Positions 35,893 through 43,904 of a stretch of DNA of 64,000 nt are shown one piece after another (position 1 is the stretch's first letter; each line of letters begins with the position of its first letter). Source of the DNA: an uncultured Bacteroidales bacterium (GTDB lineage Bacteria > Bacteroidota > Bacteroidia > Bacteroidales > UBA932); NCBI GenBank assembly GCA_934726455.1, contig CAKVDS010000001.1, positions 1-64,000 of the forward strand, given 5' to 3'. Position numbers and translations under genes: made by a program. Under the pieces are notes generated by a model, which did no database searches, was not told the origin of the DNA, and saw only the letters and a list, made by a program, of their open reading frames with translations.

Positions 35893-35900
35893 CAAAGATA
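35893..35900 (-). promoter_or_regulatory. -7 promoter box for the porin-mltF operon
   Basis: TATCTTTG on the minus strand matches TAnnTTTG, 12 nt upstream of the ATG at 35880 and just after the terminator of the purine permease unit. Confidence 0.5.
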
Positions 35901-35903
35901 CGG

Positions 35904-35942
35904 AAAAAAACAATGCCGGCAGAAAGAATCCCGCCGGCATTG
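35904..35942 (-). terminator. Intrinsic terminator of the DUF5020-purine permease operon
   Basis: On the minus strand, a perfect 10-bp stem (CAATGCCGGC at 35933-35942 read on the minus strand, pairing with 35911-35920) with a 12-nt loop is followed by seven T. It lies 20 nt past the permease stop. Confidence 0.9.
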
Positions 35943-35961
35943 TAGAAGATTGATAGATGGA

Positions 35962-37272
35962 CTACATGAATATGTACCTGAGGACGAAGAGCACAGCGAG
36001 AATCCACATCATCACGCTGATGTTCTTGATCTTGCCTGTAAGGGCCTTGATGACCACGTAGGTAATCATACCGAGCATGATGCCATGAGCGATGCTGTAT
36101 GAGAGCGGCATCATGACGGCGGTAACGAATGCAGGGATGGCTTCTGAGTAGTCGTTCCAGTCGATGTTGCGGATAGGACTCATCATCATCACGCCCACAA
36201 TCACGAGCACAGCTCCAGTGGCCGCGCTTGGAATGGCGAGGAACACAGGGGAGAAGAGCAGGGCGATGGCGAAGCACAGGGCTATCACAAATGAAGTGAG
36301 TCCGGTGCGGCCGCCCTCTGCGACTCCTGAAGCGCTCTCGATGTAGGTGGTGGTGGTGGAAGTTCCGAAGCAGGCGCCGGCGGTAGTGGCCACAGCGTCA
36401 GCCATGAGGATCTTGCTGATGCCGTCCACATGTCCGTCCTTGTCGACCATTCCGGATTTCACGGAAACTCCTACCACGGTTCCGATGGTGTCGAACATGT
36501 CGATGAACAGGAATGTGAATACAACCACGAGCATGTCCCATGACAGAATCTGCCCCCACTCGAACTGGCAGAAGATAGGGGAGATGGACTCGGGGAGGGA
36601 GACCACTCCGGCGAACTTTGTCACGCCCATCGGGATGCCTACGATGGTGGTCACGAGCATGCCGATGAGGATGCCGCCTTTGACCTTGAGCACCACGAGG
36701 ATGGCGGTGAGGAAAAGTCCGATGATGAAGAGTATGCTTGTCTTGGAGCCGAGGGAATCGAGGCCGACGAGGGTCGAGTCATTGTTGACGATGATGCCGG
36801 CGTTCTGCAGGCCGATGAAGGCGATGTAGAGACCGATACCAGCGCCGATGGCGTTCTTGAGCGAAGCCGGGATCGCGTTCACGATCATCTCGCGCACCTT
36901 GGTGGCCGAGAGGATGATGAAGATGATTCCCTCGATGAGGATTGCCGTCAGAGCGAACTGCCAGCTGTATCCCATGCCGAGACATACGGTGAATACGAAG
37001 AAGGCGTTGAGACCCATGCCCGGGGCAAGGCCGAAAGGCTTCTTGGCGTAGAGGGACATCACGAGGGTGCCGACGATGGCGGCCAGAGCGGTGGCAGTGA
37101 AGACTGAACCGTTAGGCATGCCCTGGATGTTGCTGAAAATTCCCGGGTTGACGGCGAGGATATACGCCATCGTGAGGAAAGTCGTGATACCGGCTATGAT
37201 CTCGGTACGCACGCTGTTCTTTTTCGGGTCAAAGCCGAAAAGTTTGCAAAGGAAAGGTGACATCTTGCGCAA
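35962..37272 (-). CDS. NCS2/AzgA-family purine permease
   Basis: 436 residues with about 12-14 membrane helices. Takes up guanine, hypoxanthine or adenine with protons. AzgA-type marks: FDPKKNSVRTEIIAGITTFL at the N-terminus, TALAAIVGTLVMSLYAKKPFGLAPGMGLNAFF (key part GLAPGMGLNAFF) and TTTTYIESASGVAEGGRTGL for substrate binding. It follows the DUF5020 gene by 3 nt, with the apt gene close by, so the set looks like purine salvage. Confidence 0.93.
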   Translation of the reverse strand: MRKMSPFLCKLFGFDPKKNSVRTEIIAGITTFLTMAYILAVNPGIFSNIQGMPNGSVFTATALAAIVGTLVMSLYAKKPFGLAPGMGLNAFFVFTVCLGMGYSWQFALTAILIEGIIFIILSATKVREMIVNAIPASLKNAIGAGIGLYIAFIGLQNAGIIVNNDSTLVGLDSLGSKTSILFIIGLFLTAILVVLKVKGGILIGMLVTTIVGIPMGVTKFAGVVSLPESISPIFCQFEWGQILSWDMLVVVFTFLFIDMFDTIGTVVGVSVKSGMVDKDGHVDGISKILMADAVATTAGACFGTSTTTTYIESASGVAEGGRTGLTSFVIALCFAIALLFSPVFLAIPSAATGAVLVIVGVMMMSPIRNIDWNDYSEAIPAFVTAVMMPLSYSIAHGIMLGMITYVVIKALTGKIKNISVMMWILAVLFVLRYIFM

Positions 37273-37275
37273 GTA

Positions 37276-38013
37276 TTAGAACACCCACTTGGTGCCGAGG
37301 CAAGGACGGCAGTAGAAGCCATGGTTGCCTGCGAAGTTGTAGCTGAGCTCGATTTCGGTACCGATGTTGAGGTTGTCCACGCCGAAGTGCTTGCCCACGT
37401 TGTACCAGAGCTGCGGCTCGGAGATGAAGATGAACTTGCCTTCTTCAGCCTGATCATCTACAGGGTCGGCGTACCAGTATTTGGTGTTCTCTCCCCAGAT
37501 ATCGGCGAAGCCGCTGAAATTGAGGCCGTCCACACCGAAGAGGTTCTTCATGCCCCATACGAAGGTGAACTGGAGCGGGGTGTCGCTGCTGGCGCTGCCG
37601 CTGAAGGTCTTGTACATGAGGGAGAACTTGAAGGTGTTGGAATAGTCGGCGTTGTGCAGGAGGTAGTCTGCGCCGAAGAGGAAGTTCTGGCTGCCGAAGC
37701 CTACGCCGCCGTTGTACTCGACATGTGCGCTGAGGTCGGCGAGAGAGGTGTTTTTCCAGAAGTTGAGACCGCGGGCGATCTCGAAATAGCTGCCGCTGAC
37801 GCCGATGAACTTGCCGTCGGAGTTTTTGGTGTTGTAGTCGTAGTCAACGAAGAAGAAGGTGTCTCCCCAGTTGTCTCCGTAGTAGCCCTCGAGGGTGGTG
37901 GTGACATGACCGCGACCGAAGTCCCAGAAAGTCTGAAGGTTGGTCTGCGCCTTGGCTCCTTGAGCGAAGAACGCTGTGGCAACAGCTGCCGCAATGAGTA
38001 CTTTTTTCATCAT
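37276..38013 (-). CDS. DUF5020/Tsx-like outer-membrane protein
   Basis: 245 residues; signal peptide 1-22 ending GAKAQ. The rest is beta-strand rich and ends in CLGTKWVF with a C-terminal Phe, as for outer-membrane barrels. The start of the mature part (TNLQTFWDFGRGHVTTTLEGY) and the GDNWGDTFFFVDYDY element are like DUF5020, related in pattern to Tsx nucleoside channels. Coupled to the purine permease, it is probably an outer-membrane route for nucleosides or bases. Confidence 0.82.
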   Translation of the reverse strand: MMKKVLIAAAVATAFFAQGAKAQTNLQTFWDFGRGHVTTTLEGYYGDNWGDTFFFVDYDYNTKNSDGKFIGVSGSYFEIARGLNFWKNTSLADLSAHVEYNGGVGFGSQNFLFGADYLLHNADYSNTFKFSLMYKTFSGSASSDTPLQFTFVWGMKNLFGVDGLNFSGFADIWGENTKYWYADPVDDQAEEGKFIFISEPQLWYNVGKHFGVDNLNIGTEIELSYNFAGNHGFYCRPCLGTKWVF

Positions 38014-38037
38014 TTTTATATATGGTAAAATGTCAGC

Positions 38038-38070
38038 AAAAAGGCAGGGCCTGCGTGCGCGCAGGCCCTG
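38038..38070 (-). terminator. Intrinsic terminator after apt
   Basis: On the minus strand, CAGGGCCTGC pairs perfectly with GCAGGCCCTG (10 bp, arms 38061-38070 and 38045-38054, 6-nt loop) and is followed by a T run (38038-38042 read as A on the plus strand). It is 5 nt past the apt stop. Confidence 0.9.
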
Positions 38071-38074
38071 TATG

Positions 38075-38599
38075 TTACAGTTGCAGTATCGATGTGATTT
38101 CCGTTTCTGACGGGAAAGCCTTGCGGCCGGAAAGCTCCATGAGCTCTATTATACAGTTGAGGTACACCGCTTTCGGGTGGTTCCTCTCCACCAGTCTGCG
38201 CGCCGCCTCCATCGTGCCGCCTGTCGCGAGCAGGTCATCGTGCACGAGCACTATGTCTTCTGCGCTGATGGCGTCTTTGTGTATCTCTATCGCGGCGTTG
38301 CCGTATTCCAGTTCGTATTCTTCCTTGAAAACCTCTGCCGGGAGTTTGCCCTCCTTGCGCACCGGTACGAAGCCTGCTCCGAGCCTTGCGGCCAGCACGG
38401 AGCCCATTATGTAACCTCTGGACTCTATCCCTACGACCTTGGTTATGCCCTTGTCCTTGTACAGGTCATAGAGCCTGTCGCTGAGTTCGGCAAGGCAGTC
38501 AGCACTCTTGAACAGGGTGGTGATGTCATAAAAAAGGATACCTTTCTTCGGAAAATCAGGGATAGTCCGAAGATTCTGCTTCAATTTATCCAAGCTCAT
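38075..38599 (-). CDS. apt: Adenine phosphoribosyltransferase
   Basis: 174 residues from ATG 38599; the upstream Met at 38626 adds a non-family tail. Converts adenine and PRPP to AMP. Motifs: IPDFPKKGILFYDITTL at the N-terminus, GIESRGYIMGSVLAARLGAG and the PRPP loop VLVHDDLLATGGTMEAA. The family call is strong. It sits between the purine permease unit and the MurU/AmgK genes, 64 nt after the murU-like stop, and may be read with them. Confidence 0.96.
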   Translation of the reverse strand: MSLDKLKQNLRTIPDFPKKGILFYDITTLFKSADCLAELSDRLYDLYKDKGITKVVGIESRGYIMGSVLAARLGAGFVPVRKEGKLPAEVFKEEYELEYGNAAIEIHKDAISAEDIVLVHDDLLATGGTMEAARRLVERNHPKAVYLNCIIELMELSGRKAFPSETEITSILQL

Positions 38600-38663
38600 A
38601 AGGGATGAGGTATAACTACTCCGCAAATATAGGTCAAAAAGAGCGCAATGGCAAGTCCGTCCC

Positions 38664-39425
38664 TCAAAAAGTTCCTCCGATGACGAGCCGGTCAGCTTCA
38701 GTGAGACTCGCCGGCGTGCCGATGTCTATGATTCTCAGAGATTTGGCTAAGATGCCTCTTATTTCTTCCATGGTGCAGACCGCCAGATAGAAGTCAATTA
38801 TTGAAAACTTCTCCGGCCATGCCTCCATCAGTCTCAATACGCGGTCGGAGAGGATATGCACTCCGCAGAACGAGTATTTCCGGCAGGTGGCGGGGTCGAA
38901 ATCCGGGAAAGGGCTGCGGACCTCGCCGGTGCGGACATTTGTCCATCCGCGCAGCAGCATCTCCTCATCGAAGAGCAGGTAGCGGTCGGCATTGTCAGAT
39001 TCCGTAAGCAGCAGCGTGGCAAGCGAGGACGGGTCGTCCTGAGAGAAGAACCACTCAAGATCCAGATTACTGAGCATATCCACATTGTGCACAAGAAACC
39101 GTCCGCATCCCTTGAGAAGCAGTGAGGCATGGCGGATCCCGCCCCCGGTCTCAAGGGCCTGTGCAGGCTCGTTGGAAATCAGGATGTTCATGCCGAAGTT
39201 GCCGTTGTCCGAAAGGAAATCCTCGATCTGAGAGGCGAAATGGTGGACATTGACTACAACATCTTTTACTCCGGCATCTTTGATTTTGAGCAGAATCCTC
39301 TCAAGCATCGGCACCCCGCCCACCTTGACCAGAGCCTTGGGCATCGTATCGGTAATGGGCCTGAGCCTTGTCCCCAGCCCCGCCGCGAAAATCATGGCTG
39401 TTTTTATATGCTGCCGGGGAATCAT
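38664..39425 (-). CDS. murU: MurU-like sugar-1-phosphate nucleotidyltransferase
   Basis: 253 residues. The N-terminus MIFAAGLGTRLRPITDTMPK (from Met11) carries the nucleotidyltransferase signature GxGTRLRP and the conserved Lys. Other marks are GGGIRHASLLL and LVHNVDMLSNLDL (Asp binding metal). Next to an AmgK-like kinase this is best read as MurU, which makes UDP-MurNAc from MurNAc-1-phosphate for reuse in cell-wall synthesis. Mannose-1-phosphate guanylyltransferase-like activity is the alternative. A start at Met11 (39395) is possible. Confidence 0.75.
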   Translation of the reverse strand: MIPRQHIKTAMIFAAGLGTRLRPITDTMPKALVKVGGVPMLERILLKIKDAGVKDVVVNVHHFASQIEDFLSDNGNFGMNILISNEPAQALETGGGIRHASLLLKGCGRFLVHNVDMLSNLDLEWFFSQDDPSSLATLLLTESDNADRYLLFDEEMLLRGWTNVRTGEVRSPFPDFDPATCRKYSFCGVHILSDRVLRLMEAWPEKFSIIDFYLAVCTMEEIRGILAKSLRIIDIGTPASLTEADRLVIGGTF

Positions 39426-39473
39426 GGATTATAGCGTGACAGTTTTTCGATGTTTTCTGTCATAACCGAAACT

Positions 39474-40502
39474 TTACAGGCTGATCTTGACTCCGGGGAG
39501 GATGGTGCGTCCGTCCCAGTCTTCGCACAGGCGGCGCAGTACGGAGTTGAGGTACGGGTAGCGTCTGAACGGCTCTTGTGTGAGCTCGCGGATGCAGCCG
39601 AGTGCCGTCGGGATGCAGTCGATGAAGAGCTGCTTGCGCTCGACAAGCCCGCGGAATCCGTATGCCCCGAACTCCTGCAGCAGACGGACAAGGGTGATGA
39701 GTCTGTATTTCTCCCGGAACTCTTCTTCGTCCACTTTGATATATTCTTGTAAAGCTTTGATGTACACGGCTTCAAGTTCAGAGCGCAGAGCAGGGGAGAA
39801 GTGGGTGCCGGCGTTCCAGAGGAAAGAGGCGAGGTCGTACTGGACCGGGCCTCTGCGGCCGCCCTGGAAGTCGATGAAGCACGGCTCGCCGTCCTTGATC
39901 ATGATGTTGCGCGCCTGGAAATCCCTGTACATGAATGTGTTACCCTTGAAATCGAGAGAGTCGTCGCGCAGCCGGTCAAAGTCATCCTGAAGGCGGATTT
40001 CATCGAATTCGAGTCCGGTGAGTTTCAGAAAGTCGTACTTGAAATAGCTCAGGTCGAAATTGACCATCCGTGCATTGAACTCCCTGTCGGGGAAACATAC
40101 GCTCCAGTCCATGCCTTCTCCCACCTTGAATTGTACTGCCGGCAGCAGGGCAATCGTGTCGTGGAGCCAGTCCATCTGCTCTCCTGTGAAGCTGCCTTTT
40201 GCGATGCCGGGGCGCAGAAGCGAGAACAGCTGTCCGTCGCCGAGGTCTTCCTGGATATAGGCCATACCGTCAGGGGAGACGGCGTAGACTTCCGGGGCGT
40301 GCAGGCCCGCGTCGCGGAACTTCGCGTCAATGGTGAGGAACGCCCTGTTCTCGGCCGGGTTCGTGCCTATGCAGCCGATGACCGTGCCGCCCTCGCCGCT
40401 GATCCTGTAGTATTTGCGGGCGCTTCCGGAGAGCGGAAGCAGCTCTGTCTCCTCCGGCCGTACACCGAAGCGGGACTCGTAGAGTTCAGATAATCTTTCC
40501 AT
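39474..40502 (-). CDS. amgK: AmgK-like anomeric sugar kinase (aminoglycoside phosphotransferase fold)
   Basis: 342 residues from ATG 40502 (another Met at 40520). The APH-type kinase has LPLSGSARKYYRI for the ATP loop, MYRDFQARNIMI as catalytic loop (Asp) and CFIDFQGGRRGPVQYDLASFLW for metal binding. AmgK phosphorylates MurNAc (and GlcNAc) at C1, feeding MurU. The gap to the murU-like gene is 48 nt, on the same strand. A lytic transglycosylase (mltF) lies upstream in the window. Substrate assignment follows from the neighbour. Confidence 0.75.
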   Translation of the reverse strand: MERLSELYESRFGVRPEETELLPLSGSARKYYRISGEGGTVIGCIGTNPAENRAFLTIDAKFRDAGLHAPEVYAVSPDGMAYIQEDLGDGQLFSLLRPGIAKGSFTGEQMDWLHDTIALLPAVQFKVGEGMDWSVCFPDREFNARMVNFDLSYFKYDFLKLTGLEFDEIRLQDDFDRLRDDSLDFKGNTFMYRDFQARNIMIKDGEPCFIDFQGGRRGPVQYDLASFLWNAGTHFSPALRSELEAVYIKALQEYIKVDEEEFREKYRLITLVRLLQEFGAYGFRGLVERKQLFIDCIPTALGCIRELTQEPFRRYPYLNSVLRRLCEDWDGRTILPGVKISL

Positions 40503-40571
40503 AATGGTGCTAAAATACATCTTTTTGCCGAATGTCTGGTACTTTGGAAGTTTTTCTGCCGGGTTACTTTG

Positions 40572-40686
40572 TTCAGGTTATAGTGTGAAACGGCTGGTAT
40601 GCTATAACCTTGCATGGAGAATGCTGTCCTGTGTCGTTTTTAGGCGCAGGTTATAGTATATTGTCGAGATTTCACTATAACCTGAA
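40572..40686. repeat. Four alternating copies of an AGGTTATAG inverted repeat
   Basis: In the 300-nt spacer between amgK and the ProX-like gene (40503-40803), AGGTTATAG or its complement occurs four times in alternating orientation: 40575-40583 (+), 40602-40610 (-), 40648-40656 (+), 40674-40682 (-). The outer copies extend to TTCAGGTTATAGTG...GAAA (40572-40590) and TTTCACTATAACCTGAA (40670-40686), inverted to each other except for two extra bases. The rest of the spacer is AT-rich with a G7 run at 40766-40772. No gene is visible. It could be a REP/BIME-like element or a regulatory array. Confidence 0.6.
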
Positions 40687-40803
40687 AGTGTTCCGGCATT
40701 GATTCTGTTTCTAAAGTTCTACAAATATAGTGAATTTTGGAAACAGAATTGCTTTTGCGTTTAAGGGGGGGCAATTATGCCGTGCCTTTTTTCTATGGCA
40801 AAA

Positions 40804-41403
40804 CTAAGGTAATTCTGCCGTTTTTCCAAGATTCGTATCTGCCATCTCCAGAGCTTCTGCCTCGCCGCCCCAGATTTGCAGGAAACGCTTGAAATCTGCG
40901 GAGGAGATGACCACCGTGGCGGTGTTGTCGCATGGGTGGAAACTGACGGCCGGGGCTTTGAGCAGGTCGGCATCATAGAAGAACTTGACCCTGTGGCCGT
41001 TGTCGAAAAGTTCTTTGGGGTCGGCATCGGACAGGTCGATGTCATGTATCAGCCCGAAGACTGACACGGAGCCAGGCTTGAGTCTCAGGCAGCGCCACAT
41101 CCTCTCCGGAGAGGCGAAGGAGAGTTTTCCCTGCCTCAGGAGATGCTCCAGAGAGTGTATGTCCAGAGTTTTGTGGCAGTCGAATGAGACAAGGTAGTGC
41201 CGGTTGCCCTTGTGGTTGCGAAGGAAAAGGTTCTTGCAGTGCACAGGTCCGCTGCCGTCGCAGTGTGACTCGTCTATCTTCTTCCAGTATTCAAGCCCCT
41301 CCTCCACTGTGAATAGCGGCGGGTGGGTGTAGATCTCATAACTGATGCCGTGCTTGTCCAGAAAGTCCAGGACTTCCTGTATGGTTTCGTTGTGCTGTGC
41401 CAT
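40804..41403 (-). CDS. ProX/YbaK-type aminoacyl-tRNA deacylase
   Basis: 199 residues from ATG 41403. Family: stand-alone homologue of the prolyl-tRNA synthetase editing domain, which hydrolyses mischarged Ala- or Cys-tRNA-Pro. Seen: YEIYTHPPLFTVEEG, HCKNLFLRNHKGNRHYLV (conserved Lys-Asn) and the C-terminal FHPCDNTATVVISSADFKRFL. It has no tRNA synthetase nearby. A spacer with repeats (41404-41724) lies upstream. Confidence 0.9.
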   Translation of the reverse strand: MAQHNETIQEVLDFLDKHGISYEIYTHPPLFTVEEGLEYWKKIDESHCDGSGPVHCKNLFLRNHKGNRHYLVSFDCHKTLDIHSLEHLLRQGKLSFASPERMWRCLRLKPGSVSVFGLIHDIDLSDADPKELFDNGHRVKFFYDADLLKAPAVSFHPCDNTATVVISSADFKRFLQIWGGEAEALEMADTNLGKTAELP

Positions 41404-41432
41404 AGTCTGAATCAAAAACGTTAAAATAATCA

Positions 41433-41550
41433 AAATCCAAAAAACTCGCCACTTTTTGGGATTTTATTCCTAAAATATCGCCACTTTTTTGGATTTGGGC
41501 GAACGGGCCCTTTATTTGGTGTGAAATTGGCGATAGCTTTTTAGGATTTT
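41433..41550. repeat. Degenerate 32-bp repeats with hairpin potential
   Basis: TCGCCACTTTTTGGGATTTT (41446-41465) recurs as TCGCCACTTTTTTGGATTTG (41478-41497) 32 nt on, and more weakly as GGCGATAGCTTTTTAGGATTTT-like sequence at 41529-41550. The first copy pairs with AAAATCCAAAAA (41433-41444) to form an A/T-rich hairpin with loop CTCGCCAC. The whole 41404-41724 spacer (321 nt) holds no gene that I can support. Confidence 0.5.
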
Positions 41551-41585
41551 GATGGTCTGGGACGTGGTGATGCGGCCTTGATGGC

Positions 41586-41670
41586 ATTTGTCCGCCGAAA
41601 GGCCTTTCTGCCGGAGAAACACGGCTCCATACGCAGTTTGTCCGTCCAAAGGTCTTTTGGGCGGACAAAC
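41586..41670. repeat. Two 35-bp direct repeats, second one a long hairpin
   Basis: Copies at 41586-41620 and 41636-41670, spaced 50 nt, share the frame TTTGTCCG...AAAGG...CTTT. The second is an almost perfect inverted repeat: arms 41636-41650 and 41656-41670 (15 bp with one G:T-type mismatch), 5-nt loop. There is no following T-run. The first copy is degraded. It lies downstream of the GH106-like gene. Confidence 0.55.
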
Positions 41671-41724
41671 AGATAACCGTGGTGGCAGGACATCAGGGCG
41701 GTGACGGCCCGTTCAGCCCGAAGC

Positions 41725-43893
41725 CTATTTCCCGATGGAGATGATGCGGCTCTCCCATGGGGCGAGGGTCATCTCAATGATGGTCCTTTCACCGGCGGAA
41801 GCGGGCTGGAGAGGGGATATTTCTCCAGTGGAGGCATCCCAAGTCTTGACAGGGCCGGTCTTGTCGAATGCCGCCTTGAAGCTGCAAGACTTCTCCCCTT
41901 CATTGAAGATGAAGTACAGGGTTCCGTCCGTAAGGTGCCTGGCCGTGTAGCGGATGTATGATGTAGGGTCCGGCTGAGGCTCTTCAGTGCGCGGACCGCG
42001 TCGTGGTGCTTCTGGCTTCGGAGGGAGGATGAGTTCCATCTCCGGAGCAGGCATCGCGGCGGCCACTGTCTCTGTCCAGCTCACGGAAGGCTCCTGAAGC
42101 AGATCCGGAGTGTCCGGGACAGGCTGCGGCTCCATGAAGCTGCGCCCTGCGAGCATGGTAGGCTTGCGTCCCCAGAAAAGAATCTTTCCGCCTGCTGCGG
42201 CGAACTCCATCATCTTCTCCCAGGCGAGAGTTGAAATCACATCGCATGAAGGTATGATGAGCGTGCCGTAGGTCTGGCCGCTGAGATTCCTGAATCCTCC
42301 GTCCTTGACGCTGAGCGCTTCGCTGAAAGCATCGTCGTCCACCCAGTCGAAGTCCTTCTGGTGCTGGAGGAGCATTTGTGATATGCTGAGCAGGTCGGGG
42401 TTGACCGCATTGTCCCCGAGCCATAGAGTGGATGTCGGATAATAGACGGCGATGCGTGCTCCCGGGACGCCCTGTGCCATCAGGTATGTGGCGCGGTTGG
42501 TGTAGTCGTTCAGCCCCCTCATCCCTGGATCGGTCATCCAGTTCGGCTTGGCCGAGCCTGCCATCCAGAACATGAACTCGAAGAAATTCACCCCTCTCAC
42601 TATCTGGTAATCAACTACATATTTCGCCTGCGGAATGCTCGGGGAAGTATAGTATGCGGCGAAACTCTCACTGAAGGTGCGCGGCTTGCCATAGACATGG
42701 GATACGGATGAGGCGAACTTCGGGAAATCGTTGACGGTCTCCGGCCAGATCTGGTTCCAGATGGCGTCCACGCCCGGAATCTGCACTTTGCTCAGGTCTC
42801 TGAAGAGATTGCCCTCGGCTCTGACGCAGACCGGCATGTTGTGGTCGTTGTTGAGGTGTGTGATATGGGCAAGCCCGTTCTGCGCGCACCAGTCGGCCTG
42901 GCGTTTGAAAAAGTTGACGGCGAACAGGTCGGACCAGACATCCCAGTAGTCGGCCTTGAAACGCTTCTCTCTTACCGAGAGGTTTGATGCGAGGAGACTT
43001 GCAAGATATGGGGTCGGGTCGTATCCCTTGCGGGCCATGAACTGCTCCACCATGTCAGGTGTCCACGGGGTGTAGGCGAAGTCCGGTTCGTCTCCCCGGA
43101 AGCCGAGCACAGTCTTTCCGAACTCGTTGCCTAGATATTTTTTGTACTGCTCGTGCGTCCAGTCGATGAACTGCCCCACGGCTTCAGGGCTGAGGTAGTC
43201 GCAGATGGAGTTTGTGGTGTCTTTCCCGCCGGAAGGGTTGTTGACGGCCCTGGTCTGTCCGGTGCGGAAATCCGGTCCTACGAGGAGAATCTCCCAGTCG
43301 CTATCACCTGCTGCGAATGAGAACTTGCCGTCCTTTACAGGGACACAGCGGTTCGGCTTGCCGGATTTGCTGACGGCAACGGCGCTTATGACTTTGTCTC
43401 CGGCAGGTATGTCCTTAAGGCTCTCTCCTGCTTTGACTTCTCTCCTGTCCATGACTACGAGCGCCTTCATCCTCAGGTCGGGCCTTTCCCTTGTGAACTT
43501 TCCTCCCGCGAATCCGCTCGGATATTTGCCCTCATCGATGATCCATACTTTCAGGTCGCGCTTCTTCGCTTCCTTGACCGCCGTGCGGATGGCCTTGAAC
43601 CAGCCATCCGAGAGGTATTCGTACGGAAGTCTGTACCCGGCTTCGAAAATCACGGAGCGGAAGCCCTTGGTCTTGATGGAGTCGAGATCGTGCCTGATGG
43701 TCTTTATGTCCATGTGGCCCTCCCATCCCCAGATGACATGGCTTGCGAACTCTGACGGGGGAGTGGTGAAATTGGTCTGTGCTTCAGTGAGGGAGGTGTT
43801 GTGGATGCCTTCCCATGAGTGTGGCTGTGCAACAGCAACTGCTGCCCCGAGGAGCAGCAGCGCCGATGAGATTACAAGATGTATGTGTCTCAT
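41725..43893 (-). CDS. GH106-like glycoside hydrolase
   Basis: 722 residues; signal peptide 1-22 ending AVAQ. The N-terminal region (HVIWGWEGHMDIKTIRHDL, SDGWFKAIRTAVKEAKKRDLK and WIIDEGKYPSGFAGG) follows the pattern of the GH106 alpha-L-rhamnosidase-type TIM barrel. GFRGDEPDF around 270 may hold an active-site acid. A C-terminal beta domain (TARHLTDGTLYFIFNEGEKS) is present. Next to a GH105, it suggests attack on rhamnogalacturonan-type glycans. It starts 11 nt after the GH105 stop. Exact specificity unknown. Confidence 0.75.
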   Translation of the reverse strand: MRHIHLVISSALLLLGAAVAVAQPHSWEGIHNTSLTEAQTNFTTPPSEFASHVIWGWEGHMDIKTIRHDLDSIKTKGFRSVIFEAGYRLPYEYLSDGWFKAIRTAVKEAKKRDLKVWIIDEGKYPSGFAGGKFTRERPDLRMKALVVMDRREVKAGESLKDIPAGDKVISAVAVSKSGKPNRCVPVKDGKFSFAAGDSDWEILLVGPDFRTGQTRAVNNPSGGKDTTNSICDYLSPEAVGQFIDWTHEQYKKYLGNEFGKTVLGFRGDEPDFAYTPWTPDMVEQFMARKGYDPTPYLASLLASNLSVREKRFKADYWDVWSDLFAVNFFKRQADWCAQNGLAHITHLNNDHNMPVCVRAEGNLFRDLSKVQIPGVDAIWNQIWPETVNDFPKFASSVSHVYGKPRTFSESFAAYYTSPSIPQAKYVVDYQIVRGVNFFEFMFWMAGSAKPNWMTDPGMRGLNDYTNRATYLMAQGVPGARIAVYYPTSTLWLGDNAVNPDLLSISQMLLQHQKDFDWVDDDAFSEALSVKDGGFRNLSGQTYGTLIIPSCDVISTLAWEKMMEFAAAGGKILFWGRKPTMLAGRSFMEPQPVPDTPDLLQEPSVSWTETVAAAMPAPEMELILPPKPEAPRRGPRTEEPQPDPTSYIRYTARHLTDGTLYFIFNEGEKSCSFKAAFDKTGPVKTWDASTGEISPLQPASAGERTIIEMTLAPWESRIISIGK

Positions 43894-43904
43894 TTTAAAG
43901 GATT

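Noticed and set aside
40520..40803. Small gene in the spacer upstream of amgK
   Set aside because: No frame has a protein-like composition; the spacer is made of repeats and AT-rich sequence.
41404..41724. Non-coding RNA or small gene in the repeat-rich spacer
   Set aside because: Hairpins exist but there is no promoter box or conserved structure that I can recognise.
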